Shown in pieces: positions 21,175 to 30,513 of a stretch of DNA of 64,000 nt. The notes beneath the pieces were generated by a model. It was not told the DNA's origin. It saw only the letters and a list, made by a program, of their open reading frames with translations, and did not search any database. The position numbers were made by a program, and so were the translations under genes. Within the stretch, counting starts at the first letter, position 1. Each line of letters opens with the position of its first letter. The stretch is from Stagnimonas aquatica (GTDB lineage: Bacteria; Pseudomonadota; Gammaproteobacteria; Nevskiales; Nevskiaceae): contig NZ_RJVO01000002.1 in the NCBI RefSeq assembly GCF_003730135.1, positions 550,338 through 614,337 of the forward strand, read 5' to 3'.

Positions 21175-22659
21175 ATGTTCTGGCTGATCGTCTTCCTAGG
21201 CCTCGCCGGCCTGCTCGCCTACCGGGCCGTGCCCTTGCAGACCGCCACCGGTCTGGTCGGCGTGACCGTGCTGCTCTACGGCTGGCTGGGCGAATCCTCC
21301 GGCGGTTTCGTCCTGCTGCTCCTGCTCTACCTGTTGCTGTTCGTGCCATTGAACGTGCCGGCCCTGCGCCAGGAATGGCTCAGCCGACCGCTGCTGGAAC
21401 GCCTGCTGGAGCGCCTGCCACCGGCGCTGCCGCACAACGGCGCCGGGCCCGCCGCCGGCCTTCTGGAGGGGGACTGGGAACTGCGTCTGCCGGCGTCGCC
21501 CCCGACGGCCAGTCCTGACGCCGACTTGCGCACCGAGGCCCTGGCGGCCGCCTTGGCGGCCCGCCTGCGGCATCCTTGCCAGCCCAGCGGCGCCAAGCCC
21601 GCGCAGGCGCGGATGGCCGCGCTGCTGTATGGCGCTGCCGCCCTCGACCACCACGATCCGCGTCTGCTGGACGACGGCCTGGACTGCGCCGCCGAGAGGC
21701 TGCGTGCGCGCCAGGCCTGGCCCCTGGCGCAGGCCACCTGCACCCTGCGCGGCCGCGCCCCGGACGCCAGTCTGGACTGGACCGCCGCCGCCAGTGCCGA
21801 CCCGGCCGACCTCGCCGAGCGCTGCGCCCAGGTGCACGGCCCCGGCCTGGCGCTGTGGGCGGCGGCGCGCGAAGTCTCGCCGGCACAGCGGTTGATCGCC
21901 TTCGATGAGGCGCTCTGGCAATTCATCGGCCACGGGCTCAGCCAGCTGACCCGCGCCCTGGTCGGCAGCCTCAGCCTGGGCCTGCTGATCCCCGCCGAGG
22001 GCGACGAAGCCTTGCGCCGCCAGCGCCAGCGCGCAGCGCTGGCGAGCAGTCGGGTAGCAGTGCTCACCGACCTGCGCCTGCTGCTGCAACTGAGCCAGCG
22101 CCTGAGCCCCGGCTTCGACGCTGCCTATTCGGCGGCGGTACTGCATCTGGCCGGGCTACACGCGGCCCTGGCCTGGCACGCGAGCGCGCCCGCGCCACGC
22201 CTTGAGCGGCCGCTGCTGCGCCTGCTCAGCCAGGACAGCCATTGCCAGCTGGAACGCCGTCTGCTTGCCGCCCTGCGCGAGCTACCTCAGCCGCTGCTGC
22301 GAGGGCTGCTGCGGGCGCTGGTGCTGCCCCCCGGCTCCGGCAGTCGGGAAGCAAGCGCCGCCGAGGGCGAGGCCGCAGCCCTGTGCCTGCTGCGCGAACC
22401 CGCGCTGCGCGCACGCCTGCTGAACCGGCTGCCAGCGCATCCCGGGCTGCTGGCCCTGGATGCCCGGGTGCAGGCCTTGCAGGCCCTGGAGCCGAGCCTG
22501 CGCCGACTGCAACTGGCGCAGATGGAACCGCCGCCGGCGACCGAGGCGGCGCGCATCGACAACGCCGAGCGCCTGGGGCTGCTTTCCGAAACCGAGGCCG
22601 GCATCCTGCGGGAGGCGCTGGAATTTGCCTGCACCCAACTGAACCCGGATCGCTCATGA
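21175..22659 (+). CDS. FadE-like membrane protein lacking the acyl-CoA dehydrogenase core
   Basis: 494 residues. Residues 1-105 resemble the N-terminal membrane region of E. coli-type FadE (two hydrophobic segments, then VPLNVPALRQEWLSRPLL and LLEGDWEL). Residues about 242-494 resemble the FadE C-terminal DUF1974 domain (FDEALWQFIGHGLSQLTRALVGSLS, QPLLRGLLRALVLPPGSG, RIDNAERLGLLSETEAGILREA). The flavin-binding dehydrogenase core of about 400 residues is missing. In its place is a 140-residue Ala/Leu/Arg-rich segment (105-241) that I do not recognise. The start ATG at 21175 is unambiguous in position. The resemblance was judged by eye from memory of FadE and needs an alignment. Its stop overlaps the next gene by four bases. 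Confidence 0.7.
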   Translation: MFWLIVFLGLAGLLAYRAVPLQTATGLVGVTVLLYGWLGESSGGFVLLLLLYLLLFVPLNVPALRQEWLSRPLLERLLERLPPALPHNGAGPAAGLLEGDWELRLPASPPTASPDADLRTEALAAALAARLRHPCQPSGAKPAQARMAALLYGAAALDHHDPRLLDDGLDCAAERLRARQAWPLAQATCTLRGRAPDASLDWTAAASADPADLAERCAQVHGPGLALWAAAREVSPAQRLIAFDEALWQFIGHGLSQLTRALVGSLSLGLLIPAEGDEALRRQRQRAALASSRVAVLTDLRLLLQLSQRLSPGFDAAYSAAVLHLAGLHAALAWHASAPAPRLERPLLRLLSQDSHCQLERRLLAALRELPQPLLRGLLRALVLPPGSGSREASAAEGEAAALCLLREPALRARLLNRLPAHPGLLALDARVQALQALEPSLRRLQLAQMEPPPATEAARIDNAERLGLLSETEAGILREALEFACTQLNPDRS

Positions 22660-23315
22660 ACGAATCCTGCATCGTGGTCGGCGCCGGCCGTGGCATCGGT
22701 CAGGCCTGCGCCCTGGCCTTCGCCCGGGAGGGCTACAACATCGCCCTGGTGGCACGCCGGCCGGAACGGCTGGTGGCGCAGACCACCGAGATCGCCTGGA
22801 CCACCGGCCGCGAGGCACGCGCCTACGGCGCCGACGCCAGCGACGCCGAGGCGCTGCGCAGCAGCCTGCGCGCGGCCCAGCTCGATCTCGGGCCGGCGCG
22901 GGTGCTGATCTACAACGTCGCCGACGTGCAGCGCGCCCGCCCCAGCGCGCTCGATGTCGAGCAACTGGTGCGCGAGTTCCGCGCCAACGTCGCCGGTGCG
23001 CTGGTCTGCGTGCAGACGCTGGCGCCGGAGATGCGGGTGCGCGGCGGCGGCAGCCTGCTGTTCACCGGCGGCGGCATCGCCGACCAGCCCTCCACCGACT
23101 TCGCCTCGCTGTCGCTGGGCAAGGCGGCGTTGCGCAATCTCACCCAGACCCTGGCACAGGATCTCGGCGTCAGCGGCATCCACGTGGCCACCGTGACCGT
23201 GCACGGCTTCGTGCAGCCGGGCACGCACTTCGATCCGCACCTGATCGCCCAGAGCTTCATCAAGCTGCACCGGCAACCGCGCGGGCGCTTCGACATCGAA
23301 CTGGTGTACCGCTAA
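22656..23315 (+). CDS. SDR-fold protein without the usual catalytic Tyr
   Basis: 219 residues. The cofactor motif GAGRGIG (9-15) is intact, so NAD(P) binding is likely. The NNAG position reads YNVA (86-89). Lys156 of the Y-x3-K motif is present, but the Tyr position holds Leu152 (FASLSLGKAAL), and the Ser region reads LLFTGGGIAD. Classical reductase chemistry is therefore doubtful. The start ATG overlaps the FadE-like stop (ATGA), so the two proteins are made together. Non-catalytic or NmrA-like cofactor sensing is possible. Confidence 0.75.
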   Translation: MNESCIVVGAGRGIGQACALAFAREGYNIALVARRPERLVAQTTEIAWTTGREARAYGADASDAEALRSSLRAAQLDLGPARVLIYNVADVQRARPSALDVEQLVREFRANVAGALVCVQTLAPEMRVRGGGSLLFTGGGIADQPSTDFASLSLGKAALRNLTQTLAQDLGVSGIHVATVTVHGFVQPGTHFDPHLIAQSFIKLHRQPRGRFDIELVYR

Positions 23316-23338
23316 ACCCCTTCCACAGACCCGACACC

Positions 23339-24931
23339 ATGCCCGCTGCCTTTCCGCTGGTCCGCAATCTCGCCGGCCTGAAGTCCGGCCGTTTCGACCT
23401 GCTGGTGATCGGCGGCGGCATCTACGGCGCCTGGACCGCCTACGACGCGGCGCTGCGCGGGCTCAAGGTGGCGCTGGTGGAGAAAAACGACTGGGGCTGC
23501 GGCACCTCGCAGTCGTCGTCGAAGCTGATCCACGGCGGCCTGCGCTACCTGGAACACTACGAGTTCAAGCTGGTGCGCCACGCACTGGCCGAGAGGCGGG
23601 TGCTGTCGGAGATCGCACCGCATCTGGTGCGGCCGCTCAACTTCCGGGTGCCGGTCTGGGCGCATTCGCGGGTCGGCCGGCTGCAACTGCTGGCCGGGCT
23701 GACGCTCTATGACTTCCTCGCCACCGGCAAGCAGCCAGTGCCGCGCTACAAGTCCTTCGGCCGCGCGCAGATGCTCGCCGATCATCCCTACCTGGCCGCC
23801 GAGGGCCTGAAGGGCGGCCTGCGCTACGGCGACTGCCAGGAAGACGACGCCCGCATGACCATGGTGGTGGTCGCCGCCGCGCAGGCCGCCGGCGCGGTCT
23901 GTGCCAATGGCGTCGCCGCCGAGGCGCTGCTCGAACAAGGCGGGCGGATTCGCGGCGCCCGCCTGCTCGATGGCGACAGTGGCGAGCATTTCGACCTGGA
24001 GGCCGGCGTCACCGTAAACGCCGCCGGTCCCTGGGCCGCCGCGCTCAGCGCCGGCGCACTGGGAGCGGAAGCGCCAAAGGTGAAGCTGGTCAAGGGCATC
24101 CACCTGGTGCTGCCGGCCATCGCCGGCCTGGACGACGCCTTCCTGCTCACCGCGCCGCAGGACGGCCGGGTGTTCTTCGTGATTCCCTGGCAGGGTCGCA
24201 CCCTGGTCGGCACCACCGAATCGGCCATCGCCGATCCGGCGCAGGCGCAGGTCACCGAGGCCGAAAGCCGCTACCTACTGGACGCGGTGAACGCCCTGCT
24301 GCCCGGCCTGGGCTGGCGCGAGGACGATGTGCTCGGCGCCTTCGCCGGCGCCCGCACCTTGCAGGCGGAAGAGGCCGAAAGCCTGTCGGCGCAGACCCGC
24401 GAATTCCTGGTCAGCCAGCCGCGCCCGGGCCTGATCTGGCCGATCGGCGGCAAGTACACCACCGGCCGCTGCGACGCGGCGGAGATCGTCGACCACGTGC
24501 TGCAAATGCTCGGGCGCCCGCACCGGGAGAGCCTGAGCCACCGCTATCCGCTGCCCGGCGCCCCCGGCGGTCTGCACGAGGATTCGGCACGGCATTCCGT
24601 CCTGCTTGGCGACTTCACCGGCTGGCAGGCAGAGGCGATGTCGGCGCTGCGCGCACGCGGCCTCGACGCCGACATCGCCCGCTCACTAAGCCTGCGCCAC
24701 GGCACCCGGGTGGCGCGCATCCATGCCCTGCTCGAAGAGCAAGCGGCCTGGTCGGCGCGGCTGCTGCCGGATGCGCCGTTCATCGCGGCGGAGGTGATCC
24801 TGGCCGTCCGCGACGAGGGCGCGCGCACGCTGGAAGACGTGGTCCGCCGGCGCCTGCCGCTGCGCCTGATCGCCCGCCCGGGCGACTGGCTGGAACGGGT
24901 CCGGGCACTGATCGCCGAAGCCGGTCACTAA
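23339..24931 (+). CDS. glpD: Aerobic glycerol-3-phosphate dehydrogenase
   Basis: 530 residues. FAD enzyme of the inner membrane that oxidises glycerol-3-phosphate to dihydroxyacetone phosphate and passes electrons to ubiquinone. Motifs are LLVIGGGIYGAWTAYDAALRG, then KNDWGCGTSQSSSKLIHGGLRYLE, and GRTLVGTTESAIAD and IGGKYTTGR in the middle and end. It begins 23 bp after the SDR-fold gene, which suggests a three-gene operon. The glycerol link fits triglyceride or wax-ester breakdown. No glpK or glpF is in the window. Confidence 0.93.
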   Translation: MPAAFPLVRNLAGLKSGRFDLLVIGGGIYGAWTAYDAALRGLKVALVEKNDWGCGTSQSSSKLIHGGLRYLEHYEFKLVRHALAERRVLSEIAPHLVRPLNFRVPVWAHSRVGRLQLLAGLTLYDFLATGKQPVPRYKSFGRAQMLADHPYLAAEGLKGGLRYGDCQEDDARMTMVVVAAAQAAGAVCANGVAAEALLEQGGRIRGARLLDGDSGEHFDLEAGVTVNAAGPWAAALSAGALGAEAPKVKLVKGIHLVLPAIAGLDDAFLLTAPQDGRVFFVIPWQGRTLVGTTESAIADPAQAQVTEAESRYLLDAVNALLPGLGWREDDVLGAFAGARTLQAEEAESLSAQTREFLVSQPRPGLIWPIGGKYTTGRCDAAEIVDHVLQMLGRPHRESLSHRYPLPGAPGGLHEDSARHSVLLGDFTGWQAEAMSALRARGLDADIARSLSLRHGTRVARIHALLEEQAAWSARLLPDAPFIAAEVILAVRDEGARTLEDVVRRRLPLRLIARPGDWLERVRALIAEAGH

Positions 24932-25156
24932 GCCCCGACCTACCGCCTGTCTGCCTCGAACCGCCGCTGATCCAGAAACTGACAGTCAGCTCAGAGATCA
25001 CCTGACCAGCGGTACATTTCCGTGCATATCAGCGGCTCGGTGCACGCTGGTTGTGCATCCGCACATTCCCGAGACTCCTATCGGTGCAGGGCCACCCGAC
25101 TTTTCCGGGGGCTCCTCAAAACAAGGCCGGATAGACCGGTGCGATAGGAGATTTCC

Positions 25157-27409
25157 ATGCGAGTAATGAGGTTTGCGCGGGGCGCAGGAATTGCGCTTGC
25201 CCTGGCGGTACTGACGGCCTGTGGCGGCGGCAACGGCAACCAGGACCAACTTTCCGGCGGCTCCGGCGATACGCCGCAGACCTTCGACTCGATGGTGCTG
25301 TTCGACCCGATCCCGATCAAATCCACCGACAGCGCCACGGTGCCGTTTCCTTTCGACGGCTTCTTCTCGGGCTTCAAGGATCCGACCCTGAACATCCCGA
25401 ACGGTTCCAACGCGCCGTTCGTGACGGCGGCGAACCTGCAGGACGGCTTCTCCACCACCGCCTCGCTGTTTCTCGACATCCTCGGCTTCGTCGACTTCGC
25501 CTCGGTGAGCCAGAACCTGCTGATCGTCAACAGCGCCACCGGCCAGCTGCTGCAGGCCGGCGTGGACTTCACCATCCAGCCCTCGCCCGCGAAGGACGGC
25601 ACCGGGCTGCCGATCAGCTCGCAGCGTTCGCGGGTGCTGATCGAGCCGCTGAAGCCGCTGGCGCCCTCGACCCGCTACCTGGTGGCGCTCAAGAACGGCG
25701 TCAAGACCACGCAGGGCAAGGGTGTGTTCGCCAGCCCGCAGTTCCGGGTCGCGCGCTCGGGCACCCCGGTGGCGCAGCAGACCGAACCCATCCTGGCCAG
25801 CTACAGCAGCGCCCAGAAGGCCGGCCTGGAGCAGTTGCGCAGCCAGCTGATCCGTCCGGTGGTCGCCGCCTTCGGCCAGCTCGCTGGCGTCCCGGAGGAT
25901 CAGATCGTGCTGGCCTGGAGCTTCACCACCCAGTCCACTGAAAAGACCCTCAAGGCCCTGGCGGCTGGTGCCAGCGCCGGAACCATCGCGGTACAGAACA
26001 CCGGCCAGAACACCTCGGTGATCGGCGCTCCGCCGGTGGCCGACATCTATGCCGGCATCGTCACGGTGCCCTATTACCTGGCCAATAGCGGCGGCAACCG
26101 GCAATCCACCGCACCGCTGACCGGCTTCTGGGCGGCCGACCCGACCAAGCCCGACCTCGCCGCGAGCTTCCTTGGTCAGGTGCCCTGCGGCGCCTTCGCC
26201 AGCGGCGCCACCCTGCCCGACGGCCAGACTGCCACGCCCAGCGTTTCGACCACGGTCTGCTACCCGCTGCCGTTGAAGAAGAGCGACGAGACCCTGCCGC
26301 TGCTGGTAGCGGTACCGAATGCCAACAGTGGCCAGAGCAAGCCGGAGAACGGCTGGCCGGTGGTGATCTTCCAGCACGGCATTACCGGCAACCGCACCCA
26401 GATGCTGGCCATCGCGCCGGCGCTGGCGGCGGCGGGCTTCGTCACCGTCGCCATCGACCTGCCCTTGCACGGCCTGGCCTCGAGCAGCCCGTTCTACCAG
26501 AACCAGTTGTTTGCGGGCTCACCGGCGGCCGGGCTGATGACCGGTGAACGCAGCTTCGACCTCGACCTGGTCAGCAACACCACCGGCGCCCCGGGCCCGG
26601 ACGGCGTGGCCGACAGCAGCGGCACCCACTTCATCAACCTCAGCAGCCTGATCACCAGCCGCGACAACCTGCGGCAGGCGACCTCGGATCTGCTGACCCT
26701 GAGCAAGTCGCTGGCCAATCTCGATCTCGACCACGACGGCACGCCGGACATCGACACCAGCCAGCTGCGCTTCGTCGGCCACTCGCTGGGCGGCATCGTC
26801 GGCGGCAGCTTCCTGGGCGTGGACACCTCGGTGGGCGCGGCGACCCTGGCGATGCCGGGCGGCGGCATCGCCAAGCTGCTCGATGCCTCCAAGAGCTTCG
26901 GGCCGCGCATCTCCGCCGGCCTGGCTGCCAGCGGCGTGATCGAAGGCACCGATACCTACGAGACCTTCCTGCGCTTCGCGCAGACCCTGGTGGATTCGGC
27001 CGACCCGATCAATTTCGCCGCCAGCGCCAGGGCCAATCACCCGCTGCACCTGATCGAGGTGCTGGGCGATACCGTGGTGCCCAACGCGGCCAATGCCGGC
27101 GTCGCCGGCGCAAGCACGGACTTGGTGACCATCACCGGCTACCTGTCGGGCACCGATCCCTTGATCGCCACCCTCGGCCTAGATGTGGTCGGCCCGCTGA
27201 CGCCGCCGCTGGCCAGCGTCACCCGCCGGACCGGCGCCAAGCTGGCGGTGGCGACGGTGTTCACCACCGGCAACCACGGTTCGATCCTCGACCCCAGCGG
27301 GTCTGACATCAACGCCGCCACCACCCAGGAAATGCAGCGGCAGACCGCCAACTTCCTGAAGAGCAACGGCACCTGCCTGCCCACCGGCGGCAACTGCAGC
27401 GCCGAATGA
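25157..27409 (+). CDS. VolA/Pla-1/cef-type surface lipase lipoprotein
   Basis: 750 residues. A signal peptide ends in a lipobox (LTAC, Cys22) followed by a Gly-rich tail. The alpha/beta-hydrolase part is C-terminal: HGITGNRTQ around the oxyanion strand, the nucleophile elbow VGHSLGGIVGG and a His in TGNHGSILD near the end. VolA-type proteins are surface-exposed lipases or phospholipases that release fatty acids. GGAG precedes the ATG by about 8 bases. The next gene is a DUF1302 outer-membrane protein, 20 bp away and probably co-transcribed. Confidence 0.88.
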   Translation: MRVMRFARGAGIALALAVLTACGGGNGNQDQLSGGSGDTPQTFDSMVLFDPIPIKSTDSATVPFPFDGFFSGFKDPTLNIPNGSNAPFVTAANLQDGFSTTASLFLDILGFVDFASVSQNLLIVNSATGQLLQAGVDFTIQPSPAKDGTGLPISSQRSRVLIEPLKPLAPSTRYLVALKNGVKTTQGKGVFASPQFRVARSGTPVAQQTEPILASYSSAQKAGLEQLRSQLIRPVVAAFGQLAGVPEDQIVLAWSFTTQSTEKTLKALAAGASAGTIAVQNTGQNTSVIGAPPVADIYAGIVTVPYYLANSGGNRQSTAPLTGFWAADPTKPDLAASFLGQVPCGAFASGATLPDGQTATPSVSTTVCYPLPLKKSDETLPLLVAVPNANSGQSKPENGWPVVIFQHGITGNRTQMLAIAPALAAAGFVTVAIDLPLHGLASSSPFYQNQLFAGSPAAGLMTGERSFDLDLVSNTTGAPGPDGVADSSGTHFINLSSLITSRDNLRQATSDLLTLSKSLANLDLDHDGTPDIDTSQLRFVGHSLGGIVGGSFLGVDTSVGAATLAMPGGGIAKLLDASKSFGPRISAGLAASGVIEGTDTYETFLRFAQTLVDSADPINFAASARANHPLHLIEVLGDTVVPNAANAGVAGASTDLVTITGYLSGTDPLIATLGLDVVGPLTPPLASVTRRTGAKLAVATVFTTGNHGSILDPSGSDINAATTQEMQRQTANFLKSNGTCLPTGGNCSAE

Positions 27410-27429
27410 AGAATCGAGGAGATCAGATC

Positions 27430-29280
27430 ATGCACAAGCACAAGCAGCTCACGGCGCACCGGCGGCAGGCCCTGCGTCATGCCTTCACGCTCAGCGCCGT
27501 GGCCCTGGCCCTGATGGCCAGCCGCAACAGCCAGGCGCTCGACTACGACTGGCAGGGCGTCCACGCCCAGCTCGACAGCAAGGTCACCGTCTACAGCCTG
27601 TGGCGCGCGGAAAAGCGCGATCCCAAGCTGATCGGCATCGCCAACGGCGGCGAGGCCTTTTCCACCAATGGCGACGACGGCAACCTCGCCTTCGATGACG
27701 GCGACGTGGTGTCCAGCGGCATCAAGCTCACTTCCGACCTCTCGCTCACCTACGGCGACTACGGCCTGTTCACCCGCGGCAACTTCGGCTGGAATCCGAC
27801 GCTGGCCTATGGCGACCGCTTCAACCCCGCCGACTACGACGACAGCCTGACCACGCGCGGTTATACCCAGGCGGACCGCGAGCGGAAGGACAGCGACGTC
27901 GCGGCGCATGTCGGCCGCTACGCTGAACTGCTTGATCTCTACGTCTACACCACGCAGCAGATCGCTGATCGCTCGATGTCGCTGCGCGTCGGCCGGCAGG
28001 TGGTGAACTGGGGTGAAAGCACCCTGGTACTGCACGGCCTCAACAGCCTGCTGGCATTCGACGCCAACCGCCTGCGGGTGCCTGGCTTCGAGCTGGACGA
28101 AGTGATCATCCCGACCAACCAGGTCTGGGCCTCGGTGAGTCTCGTCGACAACGTCAACCTGGAGGCCTTCTACCAGTTGCGTTGGGAGCGGACCATCATC
28201 GACGCCTCCGGCACCTTCTACTCCACCAACGACTTCGCCGGCATCGGCGGCACCGCCGTCAATCTTGGCTTCGGCCGCGCCGACGAGAACACGGTGGCGG
28301 GCACGCCCTGCAGCGCGCCGCCGTTCCCGGGCAACCAGTGCGTCCCGGTGGGCAGCTACGTGCCGCGCGCCGCCGATGTCACCCCGGAGAACCAGGGCCA
28401 GTACGGCGCTGCCTTGCGCTTCAACATCCCCGCGCTCAACGACATGGAGCTGGCCTTCTACGGCGCCAACTATCACTCGCGTCTGCCGCTGTATTCCGGC
28501 ACCTCGCGGGCCGGTGCCGGGCTCACGCCGGCGACCACGGCCAGCTATTTCTCCGAGTATCCGAAGGACATCAAGCTTTACGGCCTCTCGTTCAACACCA
28601 CCATCCCCTGGGATCTGTCGATCCAGGGCGAGTACAGCTACAAGCAGGGCCAGCCGCTGCAGATCGACGACGTCGAACTGCTGCTCGCCGGCCTGGGTGC
28701 TCCCAGCCAGCTCAATCCGGTCGCCGGCGCGACGCTGGGCGGCCAGTACCTGCGGGGTTGGCGCCGCAAGGATGTCAGCCAGTTCGATGTCGGTCTGACC
28801 CGTCTGTTCGGCCCCTCGGACCTGCTCAAGAGCGACCAGACCATCGCCGTGCTGGAAATGGCGGTCAGCCACGTTCACGACATGGAGCCGCAGAGCGTGC
28901 TGCGCTACGACGGTCCGGGCACCTACACGCCGGGTGATGCCGCCACCGCCGCCAGCCAGGGCGTGCCGCAGCAGGTCAACGGCTACGCCACCGCCACCAG
29001 CTACGGCTACAAGCTGCTGATGCGCTTTGACTACAACAACGCCATCGGCCCGATCGCCCTGAAGCCGACGCTCCGTTGGGACCACGACCTGCACGGCATC
29101 AGCCCGACGCCGATCAGCAATTTCGTCGCTGGTCGGCGCCAGCTGACCGCCAGTCTGGGCTTTTCGTATCTGTCCGGGCTTTCCGGCGAAATTGGCTACA
29201 CGCTCTACGTAGGTGCAGGGCAGCAGAACCTGCTCCGGGATCGCGACAACATCGAGGCCGCGATCAAGTACGCCTTCTGA
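27430..29280 (+). CDS. DUF1302 family outer membrane protein
   Basis: 616 residues. A signal peptide (to SQALDYDW) precedes a beta-rich protein with alternating hydrophobic and polar residues. It ends in Phe (IKYAF), as expected for an outer-membrane barrel. The DUF1302 signature GRQVVNWGEST is present. DUF1302 proteins are linked by context with steroid and hydrocarbon degradation and with DUF1329/VolA partners; a role as uptake porin is inferred. The ATG at 27430 has GAGGAG upstream. A terminator follows at 29337. Confidence 0.9.
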   Translation: MHKHKQLTAHRRQALRHAFTLSAVALALMASRNSQALDYDWQGVHAQLDSKVTVYSLWRAEKRDPKLIGIANGGEAFSTNGDDGNLAFDDGDVVSSGIKLTSDLSLTYGDYGLFTRGNFGWNPTLAYGDRFNPADYDDSLTTRGYTQADRERKDSDVAAHVGRYAELLDLYVYTTQQIADRSMSLRVGRQVVNWGESTLVLHGLNSLLAFDANRLRVPGFELDEVIIPTNQVWASVSLVDNVNLEAFYQLRWERTIIDASGTFYSTNDFAGIGGTAVNLGFGRADENTVAGTPCSAPPFPGNQCVPVGSYVPRAADVTPENQGQYGAALRFNIPALNDMELAFYGANYHSRLPLYSGTSRAGAGLTPATTASYFSEYPKDIKLYGLSFNTTIPWDLSIQGEYSYKQGQPLQIDDVELLLAGLGAPSQLNPVAGATLGGQYLRGWRRKDVSQFDVGLTRLFGPSDLLKSDQTIAVLEMAVSHVHDMEPQSVLRYDGPGTYTPGDAATAASQGVPQQVNGYATATSYGYKLLMRFDYNNAIGPIALKPTLRWDHDLHGISPTPISNFVAGRRQLTASLGFSYLSGLSGEIGYTLYVGAGQQNLLRDRDNIEAAIKYAF

Positions 29281-29336
29281 GGGCAACAGCTCCAAGCGCT
29301 CACTCTTCTTCCCTCCCCTTGAGTGTGAGCGAATTC

Positions 29337-29366
29337 GGCCAGGCCCAAAAAGCCTGGCCTTTTTTT
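29337..29366 (+). terminator. Intrinsic terminator after DUF1302 gene
   Basis: Arms GGCCAGGC (29337-29344) and GCCTGGCC (29352-29359) with a 7-base loop are followed by TTTTTTT (29360-29366). It ends the lipase/DUF1302 transcript. The stop codon of the convergent sanA-like gene lies in the T-tract. Confidence 0.9.
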
Positions 29367-30078
29367 ATGGCTGGTTGGCGCTGGCCGCCGCGCCTTCCGG
29401 CACCGCCGGAGGCTCCAGCGGCAGGCGCTGAGGCTCGCCGAGGAATTTCGGCTGGGTCTCGAGCAGAAACAGATCCAGGATCGCCTGCATGCGCGCCAGC
29501 ACTTCGCGCACATACGGCAGGAAGGCGGGGCCGGACTCCTCTCCGGGCGCGGCGTAGGCTACGGGATGCATCTTCAGCTTCTTGCCAATGAACACCGCGC
29601 GGTAGGCGTGGTATTCCTGGGTGATGAGGGTCAGCTGGTCGAGGCCGAATACGTGCTGGGCGCGCGCGACCGAGTCCAAGGTGCGAAAGCCGGCGAAGTC
29701 CATGGTGATCGCCGAAGCCGGCACACCGGCGGCGGTCAGTGCCTGCCACATCTTGCGCGGCTCGTTGTAGCTGGCGTCCGGATTGGCCCCGGAGACGATC
29801 AGATGCTTGATCTTGCCAAGCTGGTAAAGCTCGGCGGCGGCGGCGATACGCCCCTTGAAGTGCGGATTGCCTCGGCCTTCGCGGGTGTAGGGGCTGGTGC
29901 CGAACACCAGCCCCACTTCATTTTCCGGCAGCGCCGCCCAGTTGCTGTAGACATAGGCCTTGCTGTTGTTGACCACCCAGAGATTGCCCAGCCCCAGCAG
30001 CAGCGCGGCCAGCACCAACAGCGCCTGCAACGCCCACAGCAGGCCCCGCAAGCCGCGCCGCCACCGCGCCGAGATCAC
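29365..30078 (-). CDS. SanA/YdcF (DUF218) family membrane protein
   Basis: 237 residues. One N-terminal membrane segment (LLWALQALLVLAALLLGLGNLW) leads to a DUF218 domain with VGLVFGTSPYTREGR, KHLIVSGANP and ITQEYHAYRAVF. This matches SanA (vancomycin exclusion) rather than plain YdcF. SanA acts in envelope barrier function at high temperature; the biochemistry is unsettled. Its start overlaps the stop of the MAPEG gene by four bases (ATGA), so the two are coupled. Confidence 0.88.
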   Translation of the reverse strand: MISARWRRGLRGLLWALQALLVLAALLLGLGNLWVVNNSKAYVYSNWAALPENEVGLVFGTSPYTREGRGNPHFKGRIAAAAELYQLGKIKHLIVSGANPDASYNEPRKMWQALTAAGVPASAITMDFAGFRTLDSVARAQHVFGLDQLTLITQEYHAYRAVFIGKKLKMHPVAYAAPGEESGPAFLPYVREVLARMQAILDLFLLETQPKFLGEPQRLPLEPPAVPEGAAASANQP

Positions 30079-30479
30079 GCGAACAGCTTCACCAGCATCA
30101 GGAAGAACAGAGCCAGCTGCGCACCCCAGAAGCCGGCGCGGATCAGCACCTGCAGCTGGTTGGTGCCGGAGAGATGCACCAGGCTCTGGCCGACGCGCGC
30201 GTACAGCACGTAGGGCGCCAGGGCATTGATGGCCTCCAGCTTGCCGAGCGCGGCGGCGCTCAGGACCAGGACCGCGAAGATCGGCAGATTTTCCAGGGCG
30301 TTGGCGTGCGCGTCCTCGACCCGCTTCATGAACACCGGGTCTTCCACCGTCTTGGCGCCCCGGGTCCAGCTGTTGATCGGCGTGCCAGTCAGCAGACGCA
30401 CCCCGCGGTAGGCAAACACCAGTACCACCAGCAGCAAAGTCCAGCCGGTAAAGCCCAGCAGGGCGTGGTAAGCAGCCAT
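30075..30479 (-). CDS. MAPEG family membrane protein
   Basis: 134 residues with about four membrane segments and the MAPEG features: AHANALENLPIFAVLVL and YVLYARVGQSLVHL. MAPEG proteins include glutathione- and eicosanoid-related membrane enzymes; bacterial members are mostly uncharacterised. It is translationally coupled to the sanA-like gene downstream. Confidence 0.88.
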   Translation of the reverse strand: MAAYHALLGFTGWTLLLVVLVFAYRGVRLLTGTPINSWTRGAKTVEDPVFMKRVEDAHANALENLPIFAVLVLSAAALGKLEAINALAPYVLYARVGQSLVHLSGTNQLQVLIRAGFWGAQLALFFLMLVKLFA

Positions 30480-30513
30480 CGTGCGTCTCCTCCTTGGTTA
30501 TGGAGCGCCGAGT

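Noticed and set aside
24932..25156. Possible regulatory RNA or riboswitch before the lipase gene
   Set aside because: Only weak short inverted repeats were seen and no recognised RNA motif.
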